64,000 bases of DNA, from contig CAXIWS010000464.1 in the NCBI GenBank assembly GCA_964036195.1, forward strand, positions 248,001 through 312,000, given 5' to 3'. The stretch is from Sphaerolaimus hirsutus (Eukaryota > Nematoda > Chromadorea > Monhysterida > Sphaerolaimidae). Under the pieces are notes generated by a model that did no database searches, had not been told where the DNA came from, and was given only the letters and a program-made list of their open reading frames with translations. Positions 50,330 to 60,378 of the stretch are shown here, one piece after another. How positions within the stretch are numbered: position 1 is the first letter of the stretch; each line of letters starts with the position of its first letter. The position numbers and the translations under genes were made by a program.

Positions 50330-53300
50330 ATGGTTTCACCAACGGGTCACATCAGAAAGACCCTGGGGCCGGCAAAGCACAGGGTGGACAACAGATTGGC
50401 AAGAGAATATGCCAAATACGACCCAGAACTATTTGCGGGAGCAACGAAGGAAGAAAAGAGAACAGAAATGAGAAGAGTGATTGCATCTGTCAAACAGGAG
50501 GGTGCAAAATTGGAAAGTGCAATGACTGCAGTGAGGACTCAATTTGACGCATGGAGGGATGTCGTCAAGGACATTGACGAACCCGACCAGATGGAACAAG
50601 AACAGAAGATATACCAAGACTCGTATGAGGAATATGCAAACATGTCAGACTTGGTGACACAGAAAATTGCAGCCATGAATGTATACGTCGAAGAGTTGCA
50701 AGACATGATCCAGCAACAGAGCGGAAATACCATGTATGAAGTCAATACAGCATTCATACAGCAGATGGCTGCCCAGATGGCTCTGACAGCTCAGGGAGCT
50801 GCTCCGGGGGCCAGTTCAACCAATGCAACCACAGCAAAGAGCGTCAAATTACAGAAACTGGAAGTGGAACAGTTTACTGGGGAAATTGTCAAATTTCGAT
50901 CATGGTGGCAAATGTTCGAATCCCACATTCACAATCGAACATATTTGGAGGACATTTCCAAGTTCTCATACTTGAGGAGCTTGCTGAAAGGCTCAGCATT
51001 TGGCATGATCAGTGGATTGGGTGTGACCGCAGAGAATTATGCACCCGCAATTGCAATGCTCAAGAAGAGATATGACCAGCCAGTTGTGGTCAGAAACACG
51101 CTGATGAGTAATATCATGAAGCTGCGACAGGCCAGGAATACCTGTCAGGATATGAGAATTTTGTTCGATGCAATTGAAAGGTTGCTCCAGCAGTTGGAGT
51201 CACTGGGTGAATCAGTGGAACATCCAATGCTGTTGAGCCAGCTGCAACAGAAAGTGCCACCCGAGGTTCTCAGAGAAATCCAGAAGGAACAGGGAACTGA
51301 GGAAGCCTTGACGGTGGAGATATTCAGAAAGCTGTTTGGCAAGCAGCTAGCGCTCAGTGAGGCTGTACAGCACGCACAGCAAACTGAGGCACCAGTTCAG
51401 CAATCGCACCAGGGATTCGGGAATAATCCACGCGCACAACAATTCAATAATCGATTCCAAGGCAATGGGAATCGATTCAGAGGGCCAGAGAACCCAAGGA
51501 CCAGCACAGGGAGCATGTCTGTGATCCAGAATGGTCAGAGTGCACCACAGGCTGGATTCATGAATCCTGGGAGGCCGTGTGTGTTCTGCAATGACACACA
51601 GCAATTACACTTTAATGATAAGTGTCCAAAGTTCAAAACTGCCAGAGAAAGGAGAGTGATTTTGTCAAAGGCAGAGCGATGCCTGAGATGCCTGCAGAAA
51701 GGGCATTACATGAATCAATGTCAATTTACAAGAAGTTGTTTCTATTGCAAGTCCAATAGGCACCACACTGCGGTGTGCCCAGAGAAATTTGGTGACAATG
51801 GCAGTGGAAACGCTGGACGGCAAACTCCAGCATTCAAAGCAAATGGTCAACAGAGTGGCCAGCAATCAGCAAACAATGGCAGAAAGTCTGTGCCGATGGT
51901 CGGTCGACCAGCACAGAGCCAACAGAGAAAAGCCACAGTGAATTGTGTCACTGTGGAAGAAGCTGGACCAGAAGTGGTAGAGACAGAAACCATATCCAGC
52001 ACAGTGGTTACAGAACCAAATACAAAGCAACAGAATACGTCAGTGAACCTGTCAGTAAACAGGAATATGTCAATGCTGATGACAGCCAGAACCGTGATTG
52101 AGGCTTCAGAAATGGATACAGAGATGAAGCCTGAACAGCCACCACTACAGATTCAAGCGTTTTTGGACACAGGATCCCAGGGAACGTACATGTCAGAGAA
52201 AGTGGCCAAGAAACTCAATTTGAAGAGTACAGGTGAACACCACATCCAGGTGTACACATTCGGAAATGAAAAGCCACACTATAAAGTAGTACAGCAAGTG
52301 GAATTCAGAATGCGACTCAGAAATGGCCAGAAAGTTGATATGGTGGCTGATGTGGTCCCGACGTTGACCACAGAACAAGTCAAAGTGCCTGTGTCAGAAC
52401 AGGATGAAAAGTACCTGCAGAAGTACTTCCCAGATGAGAGTTACTTTGCAGACAGAATTCCCAAGGAAAAGGGAACAGAGTGCAAGTTCAAGCCAGACAT
52501 TATAGTAGGCTTGAATTATTTCTGGGACTTGATGTCCAGAAACACCAGCACCACCAGACTTCCGTCAGGATTGTATGTCATTCCATCAGAATTGGGATTG
52601 CTGATGGGAGGTGGGCAGCTGACGAGCAACAGAAATCAATGGACCACGGATGGCGCATATCCGGTGGTGGTCAACACAATTGTGCATCAAATTCAGAGAG
52701 AAAAGTGGTACGAGGAAGCACCGTTGTCAATTGCTCCTGTACCAAATGTCAAAGACATGGACAGACTGGATACCATTGGCATAATGGACCAGCCAGACCT
52801 CGTCGAGGACGATGAGGCCATCAAGCAATTCAATGAGAGTGTACAGAGAAACCCAGATGGACGGTACTCTGTAAAGTTCATGTACAAACCGAATTTGCAT
52901 GAACTCCCGGATAACAAAGCAATGGCGTTCAAGAGGTTCAGGTACCTCACCAACAGGCTCAAGAGAGACCCAGAATTACTGGAGAAAATTCAAGCAATCA
53001 TGAAAGCACAAGAGGAGCAAGGAGTAATTGAGAAAGTCCAAGAGGATATTATGGATGGCAGAAAGTTCCATATATTGCCTCATCAACCAGTGATAACGCC
53101 AGAGAAAACTACCACAAAGGTTAGAGAGGTATATGATGCCTCAGCGAAACCGCCAGGCATGCCAAGCTTGAATGAGTGCATGTACCGCGGTCCAGTGATA
53201 CTACCACAGCTGGTAGGAATGCTGATGCGATTCCGGTTGCATGGAATCGCCCTGGTCGCAGACATAGAGAAAGCGTTTCTGCAGATTAGTCTGCAGGACA

Positions 53301-53455
53301 GTGACAGAGATGTGACAAGATTTCTGTGGTACAAGGATCCCACGAAACCATCCATGGAGGACAACATTCAGATTTACAGATTTGCCAGAGTACCATTTGG
53401 TATAATCTGCAGCCCAGCGCTGCTGGCGCTGACAGTCAGATACCACCTGAATTAA
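50330..53455 (+). CDS. gag-pol: Gag, protease and N-terminal RT of element 2
   Basis: 1041 codons from the ATG at 50330 (AGAATGG context) to TAA 53453. Domains: helical N terminus (1-170), BEL/Pao Gag core (about 170-345), three Cys/His knuckles (417-432, 451-464, 470-483), aspartic protease with FLDTGSQ (Asp 613 at 52166-52168), a long linker, then RT fingers/palm with YDASAK, ADIEKAF (catalytic Asp 978 at 53261-53263) and RVPFGIICSP. Arg 662 is CGA here, so protease is intact, unlike element 1. The TAA at codon 1042 lies 13 codons before the YVDN box and splits RT, abolishing polymerase activity from this copy. Gag and protease could still be made, so the copy could act as a particle donor. 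Confidence 0.92.
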   Translation: MVSPTGHIRKTLGPAKHRVDNRLAREYAKYDPELFAGATKEEKRTEMRRVIASVKQEGAKLESAMTAVRTQFDAWRDVVKDIDEPDQMEQEQKIYQDSYEEYANMSDLVTQKIAAMNVYVEELQDMIQQQSGNTMYEVNTAFIQQMAAQMALTAQGAAPGASSTNATTAKSVKLQKLEVEQFTGEIVKFRSWWQMFESHIHNRTYLEDISKFSYLRSLLKGSAFGMISGLGVTAENYAPAIAMLKKRYDQPVVVRNTLMSNIMKLRQARNTCQDMRILFDAIERLLQQLESLGESVEHPMLLSQLQQKVPPEVLREIQKEQGTEEALTVEIFRKLFGKQLALSEAVQHAQQTEAPVQQSHQGFGNNPRAQQFNNRFQGNGNRFRGPENPRTSTGSMSVIQNGQSAPQAGFMNPGRPCVFCNDTQQLHFNDKCPKFKTARERRVILSKAERCLRCLQKGHYMNQCQFTRSCFYCKSNRHHTAVCPEKFGDNGSGNAGRQTPAFKANGQQSGQQSANNGRKSVPMVGRPAQSQQRKATVNCVTVEEAGPEVVETETISSTVVTEPNTKQQNTSVNLSVNRNMSMLMTARTVIEASEMDTEMKPEQPPLQIQAFLDTGSQGTYMSEKVAKKLNLKSTGEHHIQVYTFGNEKPHYKVVQQVEFRMRLRNGQKVDMVADVVPTLTTEQVKVPVSEQDEKYLQKYFPDESYFADRIPKEKGTECKFKPDIIVGLNYFWDLMSRNTSTTRLPSGLYVIPSELGLLMGGGQLTSNRNQWTTDGAYPVVVNTIVHQIQREKWYEEAPLSIAPVPNVKDMDRLDTIGIMDQPDLVEDDEAIKQFNESVQRNPDGRYSVKFMYKPNLHELPDNKAMAFKRFRYLTNRLKRDPELLEKIQAIMKAQEEQGVIEKVQEDIMDGRKFHILPHQPVITPEKTTTKVREVYDASAKPPGMPSLNECMYRGPVILPQLVGMLMRFRLHGIALVADIEKAFLQISLQDSDRDVTRFLWYKDPTKPSMEDNIQIYRFARVPFGIICSPALLALTVRYHLN

Positions 53456-56400
53456 GCTGGCACAGAAAATGCAACATTGATCGATGAAAATCTGTATGTG
53501 GATAATTTGATCCTCAGTGTGGACACAGAGCAGAAAGCAATCGAATTGTACCAGGAATCCAAAGTGCTGTTCACAGAGGCACAGATGAATCTGAGAGAAT
53601 GGAACAGCAACAATAAGAGCTTTACTTGGCAATTGGCAGAGTCAGATGTGGCCAAGGAAATTGTCACAACAGTCCTAGGAATGAAATGGGACACAGAAAG
53701 CGACCAGATGTGGCTGAAAACGCCAAAGACAGTTCAGCAATCACAATTATCAGAAACTGACCAGAAAATCAAACTTCCCACGAAAAGGACAGTTGCAAAG
53801 GTGACTGCGGGATGTTTTGATCCAATGGGACTTGTCAGTCCTGTCCTACTGCCAGCAAAGAGATTTTTGCAAACGTTATGGCATTCAGGACCAAGTGCCA
53901 AAGAGTGGGATACTCCCCTGTCTGAGGAACAGACAGCAATTTGGCAGCAATTGGAGACAGAATTGCTCAAGGTTGGACAGATCAAATTCAACAGAAATCT
54001 GAATTATCAGAGTGGTGCAGATGCACAACTGCACATTTTTGTTGATGCCTCAGCAATGGCATACAGCGCAGCGGCATACATATGCCAGAAAACAGAAAAT
54101 GACAGCGGCACGTCAAGCCTGCTGTACTCCAGATTGAGACTAGCTCCAAAGAAACCAGAAGTGACAATTCCACGGCTGGAATTGTTAGCAATGTTGATCG
54201 GCAGCAGAATGTCAAAGTTTATTCACAGAGAGCTCAAGGACGTCAAATTCAGTCATACAGTTGTATGGTCAGATTCAACCTGTTGTCTGAAGTGGCTGAC
54301 AACAGCGAAGCCACTGGCATGTTTTGTCAAGAACAGATTGGATGAAATCAAGAAAATTCAGAGTGAGACAGAAAACATGCACATCAGACACATCGCAGGA
54401 CTGGAGAACCCAGCTGACATGGCCACAAGAGGCATGAATATGTCAGAGTTGGAAGGCAGTAACCTGTGGTGGAAGGGGCCAGAATGGCTAATGACTGGAG
54501 AGTGGCCAGAGCCGAAAGTGGAGCCAGTTACGCCAGAAGTAATGGCAGAAATCAAGAAAGAAGAACTCAAGTTCCCAAAAGCCAGTCCAATTTACCTGGG
54601 CGCCACACAGCAAGTGGTCAGTGACCCAGATGCCAGCAATGTGCAAGCTGATGAAAGCAAGCAAAGCAATCCATTGGGAATTGAGATTCAGAGATTCTCA
54701 TCACTGACAAAATTACTGGATGCAACAGTATACGTGATGAGATTTGTGCGACAGATGCACAAAAAGCGCAGCAAAATTGACAGTCAGAATGGATTGTCAG
54801 AAATCATGAAAAGTATCTGTGGTACAATGAAACCACAGGGAATTATCAGCATTGAAGAGAGAGAGATTGCGTTGAGATACTGGATCAAAGTAACGCAACA
54901 GAATCATTACAAAGGAGTGGCAGAGATTCTGGCAACAGGCCACAGCAAAGGCAGCCAGAATGGCAAGAAAACAGCTGCAGACCAGCAGTTGATCAAATGG
55001 CTCAATGTGCAAATGCATCAGGATGGAATCCTGAAGTGCCACGGCAGGATGGAGCATACAGACCCACAGGAGGTCACAGTGCCACTCATACTGTTACCAG
55101 CAACGGCTACAGTGACTCAGCTGATCGTCAGAGACCAGCATGAGAAATTGATGCACGCAGGAGTGCAACACACATTGGTAGCGATCAGACAAAAGTACTG
55201 GATTACACAGGGCAGACGGGTGATCTACAATGTGACCAGAACCTGCCCAACCTGTAAGAAATTGGGAGCGAAGCCGTACCAGCTTCCACCAATGCCAGAT
55301 TTACCAGAAACCAGAGTTCAGAGAGCCAGACCGTTCCAGTACACGGGCTTGGATTATTTGGGACCAGTTTGGTACAAAGTGGACAAAAATCAAAGAAAAA
55401 TGTGGATTTGTTTGTTCACATGTATGGTGACACGTGCAGTTCACCTGGAAAGTGTGCTGGACATGACAGCACAGGAATTCCTGAACGCAGTCAGGAGATT
55501 CATCGCCAGGCGTGGAAAGCCTGAAGCAGTTATTTCAGACAATGCAACGCAATTCAAATTGACAGAGAAAGTGCTCAGCTCAAGCACTGACAAGGCCATT
55601 AATACTGGGAAAGAATGGTCAGAAATGGTCAAAAGTGGAGCAGTACAGACTTACTGCTCACAGCAACAAATCCAGTGGAACATGACTACTCCTATGGCAC
55701 CATGGCAGGGAGGAGTCTATGAGAGAATGGTGGGCATCACCAAGAAACATTTCAAGGCAGCTGTAGGGCACAGAATGTTAACCCTGCAAGAATTGTTGAC
55801 ACTTCTGCCAGAAGTCGAGGCAGTAATCAACAGCAGGCCAATCTCTTACATCTATGGTGATGTAAAGAGCCTCAGAGTACTGACACCGAAAGACTTCCTG
55901 ACAGGGGAAGGTCAGATTGGAGCACCACAGTTTGACGCAGACAAAGATGGAGAATTCGTGCCTAGAATGGATAACGCAGCGAAACTGCAGAAATATTGGG
56001 AGACAACCCAGCAAACTTTGGATAAGTTCTGGGACTTGTGGCATCAAGAGTATATCCCGAGCTTGAGGGAAAGAACTCAGATGACGCACAAACATGGCAG
56101 ATTGACAGCGACTCAAGAACCCAAAGTGAATGAAGTTGTACTGATTTATGAAGAGAACATGCCCAGAGGTGCATGGGGGATGGGTCGCATCGAGCAGTTA
56201 GAGCCCAGCAAAGATGGACAGATTCGCTCAGCAAAAGTCAGAACTGCCAACAGAAATGTAGTCAGCAGACCACTCAATCAATTGTATCCGCTGGAAATCA
56301 ATTCAAAGACAATGGATATCCCAGAGACAGCAGTGACAGTCAAAGTGGATCTACTGGACCCAGCAATTGTCCAGAAACATGTCAGAAATCAGAGCTCGAA

Positions 56401-56488
56401 CAGAGACTCTGTACAAAACCCTGCTCAGAGGGACTCAGCATCGGATAGAGTCCTGAGGAGTGCGACAGGGAAAGCCACAGCAACCACC
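53456..56488 (+). pseudogene. pol: C-terminal RT, RNase H and integrase of element 2
   Basis: In frame with the upstream part but separated by TAA 53453. YVDN is at 53495-53506. RNase H (about 54020-54439) shows VDAS, RLELL, WSDST and NPAD (Asp1239, Glu1284, Asp1315, Asp1363 of the joint numbering). The integrase zinc region has HX4H and CX2C (His1609, His1614, Cys1639, Cys1642). The DDE core has GLDY, ISDN and YERM (Asp1675 at 55352, Asp1737, Glu1798). The NSRP motif is normal. A Pao-type C-terminal domain (about 56102-56299, GAWGMGRI and RPLNQLYPLE) follows. The frame continues without a stop into env. No dedicated start codon is evident for this part. Confidence 0.9.
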
Positions 56489-59032
56489 AGTAGTCTGGTG
56501 ATTGGAATGCTGTGCATGGTATTGATGCTGACAGGCATGTCAGAGTCAGCAACGCTGAGAGAAGCCGGCAAGGCTTACAGCGAAGTATTTTCCAGAACAT
56601 ACGTTCTAGAAACCTCGACAGTAAGGCCACCATCATTGGCAGCGCATCATGGATTGCCGCCTTTGCCTTCAGAATGGCCACCAAAATCTGTCAGAGAAAT
56701 ACAGACTTATGAGAGATTCAAGGATGCAATCAAAGATCATCCTGTGGAACAGGTGATCAGTTCACAAAGCCAGAAGTATCAGATTTGCACCAGTGGAAGG
56801 CATGGACATGCGCTTACAGTTCCTGAAGAAGTACAGTGCCATATCCCACCAAGGAATTTTGTCAAGGCAATGAAAGTTACACTTTACGCACAGAGACAGA
56901 TTCCACAGAAAGAAAAGGCATACAGATGCTATATCAGAATCAAAGAGATCATCACACACACCAGTTTCTGGGGAGCGAAAGGCATTACAGGCAATTTTGA
57001 GAAATACCAGCAAGTTGGCGTGGTAGCCTGTAACTATGCAAGAATTCACAAGATGTTCAGAGGAACACCTTTGGTGGAAATGGAGCCCAGAGTGTGGACA
57101 ACCAATCAAACCTTGAATGTAGAATATTCATGGTGTTGCCATGACAAAGAGAATGTCGTCAGTAACTTCTACATGGAAGAAGGAACTGTGGCTTCACTCG
57201 ATGGAAAGACTGTAATCAGCGACTTGCAAGATTTCAGCCAGTGCAGAGCCATGATGGGACATTGCAGAGACCACAATTATGGAATCACAGTGTGGGATAC
57301 GGAGAACTTCAAGCATCAATGTGCATATGAGAGAATTGGCAGATTCAAATCAGAAATATCTGGCCAGACAATTATTGTGTCAAAATTGCAAGCAGCATAC
57401 TCCCACAGCAACAAGACAAAGAGGCCAATTGGTTCAGAATGTGTTCCGGGAGACACATACTACACCGATCAAGGAGGTGTATTCATCCAGTTTGACAGAA
57501 GAGAAGATGTGCCTGTGGAATGGGCAATGCCAGGAAAAATAGTGGAGGCAAGAGAGTCAACAATCAGTGGAACATTGTATGCCAGATTGGACGACAGAAA
57601 CTCCAAGTTTCAGTTCCTGCAACATGTGGTCAGAGAGATGACTCAGGCACAATTTGCGATTGTATGGCATCAGCTATGTCAACTTCGCAAGAACCAGCTG
57701 GATATGTTGACTCAGCTTTTCCGCATCGATCCAACATTGGGGATTCGAGCCATGCTGGGAAGACAGGATGTTCATGCAGAATGGGCTGGAGAAGCAATTA
57801 TGTTTTGGGAATGCAAGGAAGTGCAGCCATACATAATTTATCAGACAGGAAAAGTGGGAGAGACATGCTACAAATACACACCAATGAGATTGGACAGAGA
57901 CGGGCCCTTGTGGTTCAAGAGCCCAGGCAGCAGAGACTTGGTGGAGAAATCACCAGAAGAGGACTGCAGCCACACCACACCGCACCTGTACAGAAATGAA
58001 CATGGACAGTGGAAGTCCGCACATGGAATGGTGCATGTCACAGAGACGCCAATTGAAATGACATGGAAAGGACAGTGGCAGGCCTTCACGTTTGACGCGC
58101 CTCACCTGTTCACCAACATTGTCAACAGAGCGACCAATTTCATGGATGTCAGAGGCCAGATTCAGAGACTACAGAATTTGGAGCATGTGCAGAACCAGTT
58201 GATCGATTACACAGCAGACATGTCATTGGATCCCAGAGTGATCAGAAATTCAATAGAAGGCATTGGAGCTGGAATTGGACAGACAGCAGCAGGAATCGGC
58301 AAAGCATATGGTCACTACATATCTGGAGTGTCAAAAGGGTACACCAACTTTATGGGAGGAATGCTGAAAGGACCCTTTCAAGTGATCATCAACACAATCG
58401 CAATGCTGCTGGGAATCACAATCCTGATAGCTGGAATCGTAGCTGCAGGATACCTGTGGTACAATTGGAGAATTGCCACAGGGAAGCCAGTGATTCCACC
58501 ATGCGTATACACATGCATATGGAAATGCATAGTGTGCCCGTTCAAATGCATATGGTTATGCTTCAGAGCCATCTGATATACTATCAAGAAATCCACTCAG
58601 AAAGAGACCAATTATCCACAAAGGAAAGTACGCAAAACAGAGTTGAGACCAGCAATCAAGAGGAGAGCCAGATCCAACTCAACACAGTCCGTCAGATTTG
58701 CCAGGAGAGCAGAAACCGAGGACAGAATGGCAAAGTCACTGTCAGCATACGTTCAGCCAGATGAAAGTTCAGCTGATGAAGGACAAGTCAGAGCCAGGAA
58801 CAGAGACAGTGTTCACATGCCTGATATCCGCAAATTCACCGCACGCGAACGCGCAGGAAGCGATACGGGCAACTACCTGCTTCATCATCAGGCTAGGTCG
58901 GCGTTGGCATCACCAGCAACCGGACCCGTGACTTCACGCACGCCCACGACTTCGCGCAAGACCACGTTCACCACCGAGGCGACTGTGGAAACGCCACTCA
59001 TCACTTTGGCGCCCACCACCACCAGCATGTGA
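56489..59032 (+). pseudogene. env: envelope-like glycoprotein of element 2, tail truncated
   Basis: Continues in the pol frame with no stop between. The signal-peptide-like segment is at 56489-56551 and the ectodomain has about 14 Cys. The Gly/Ala-rich juxtamembrane stretch contains GIGAGIG, and the transmembrane helix (58382-58462) is rich in I, L, A and G. A short tail with five or six cysteines spaced 3-5 residues apart follows, suggestive of palmitoylation. TGA at 58574-58576 (codon 2749; CGA in element 1, a CpG transition) removes the last 151 codons, a basic then Ser/Thr/Pro-rich cytoplasmic tail that remains readable to 59032. Membrane and ectodomain parts are intact. Family placement (chuvirus-like, probably gB-type class III fold) rests on cysteine spacing and the GETCY...PM region and is tentative. 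It could have been expressed from a spliced RNA or released from the polyprotein. Confidence 0.78.
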
Positions 59033-59074
59033 CGTTGCTGCAACAACGGGGTGCAGCAACTCTTCCGCCCGGAG
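59033..59074 (+). other. spacer before the 3' LTR with a 9-bp stem, no clear polypurine tract
   Basis: GTTGCTGCA (59034-59042) pairs perfectly with TGCAGCAAC (59052-59060) across a 9-nt loop. CTCTTCCGCCCGGAG then leads into the LTR at 59075. The expected purine-rich primer tract is absent; only GGAG touches the LTR. Confidence 0.7.
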
Positions 59075-60373
59075 TGTGCTGACCGTGGCAAAATGGATGG
59101 ATAAAGAAATACAGAGACTTGATAATTAGGCTCATATTTATCTATTTACCTATTTGCACCAATTTACATTTCATGCACCATATTAACTTACCGCAGATTG
59201 TATTTCCTACACTTATTACGTATCCATGGAGAATATTCGATTAGGAAAGTGTTCTATAAGTTATTGATAGATTTATGTGGAATGTTTAGGTTAAAAGGTC
59301 AAATATGTTATTATTAGGTGTATTAACATAATATTAGGCTCATTCAACTCGCCGTAATTTTCTGATCATTATTATATATACATTTACATGGTTTACTTGT
59401 AAGTTGACAAAGTCAAATCTTGTGAATATTTATGTGCTGCGTAATTATCTAGGCCAGCGTCCTAATAGAGAAATAGTGCCCTGTGTGCAACTAGCATTTA
59501 CTGTACGTATTTACGAAGCCCTACGCGTAGGCATAATTACTATAACCCTGCTCACAACTTATATTTATATTTACTTGATATTTATAATACCCTGCTCAAG
59601 CTGAATATATTATAAACCCTGCTCAATTATTATACCCATTTACTTGACTAAGTCCCAATTTATCCATTATGAAATATACGTTTCCAGGAAGTGATTATTA
59701 TTATTATATCGAATATACCCTGCTCTATTTACGTCATTAGGAACATTTACACTACTATTTACAGTTTTCAAACCCTATTATATTAGTTCCAATGTGCGTC
59801 AATGTTTTCTGACAAATTGAAACAGATTAGTAAATCGGCCGAGTTTGCCGACTTCGCGCCTTGTAAGATTAATAGTTTTTCTATTAGCCCAATTTGTACC
59901 TGGTATTTCTTTACCATAATTATTTGAATATATGCACGCGTAAAATAAGCCAACTGTCTCGGCTAAACGTATCTTATTAATGCATTTACTACTTATTTGT
60001 GCATTTGTATTAGGAAGTTACTGTATTAACGTTTTAATACATTATTTCCGTGTCTTAGCTACTTTGGAAGTTTTTACTTCAGTCTGCGGACCCACCCCAA
60101 GTGAACAAAATAAGCTAGCGATAGAAACTTTGATTAGGAAGCTCGCTAGACTTTGCGCTTTTGTAACACGCTGTATCTGATAAAAATAAAGTACCTGAAA
60201 CAATTCGAACCCCCTTTTCAACACGCAACTACGAAATAAACTCAACTTGGCTGTCGACAAGTGGACGTTCGGCTACAACGGGAAATCAACCACTCTAAAG
60301 GCCGTTTCTCACTACGGTCTTGAAGCAGCCGGATTCGGTGGTAGAAGACGTTGACTTTGGTGGCTTCATCACA
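59075..60373 (+). mobile_element. 3' LTR of element 2
   Basis: 1299 bp, differing from the 5' LTR at five CpG-type sites. Poly(A) signals AATAAA are at 60185-60190 and 60235-60240. It ends TTCATCACA next to the GTGTG duplication. Confidence 0.96.
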
Positions 60374-60378
60374 GTGTG
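60374..60378. repeat. target-site duplication (right) of element 2
   Basis: GTGTG, matching 47798-47802; the satellite resumes TTTGCCATAGCC. Confidence 0.95.

Larger units (their letters stand above)
47803..60373 (+). mobile_element. full-length BEL/Pao-type LTR retrotransposon with env, element 2
   Basis: 12,571-bp plus-strand element with LTRs 47803-49101 and 59075-60373 (each 1299 bp) and GTGTG target duplications. The interior has the same order as element 1: primer-binding site, leader, one gag-pol-env frame (50330-59032, 2900 codons) and a 42-bp spacer. By eye the LTRs differ at five positions (48408/59680, 48590/59862, 48758/60030, 48859/60131, 49086/60358), and all five are CpG-TpG or CpG-CpA alternatives. 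The frame has no indel relative to element 1 but two different stops: TAA at 53453-53455 (codon 1042, CAA in element 1), which falls inside RT, and TGA at 58574-58576 (codon 2749, CGA in element 1) in the env tail. The RT break makes this copy non-autonomous. Confidence 0.95.
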
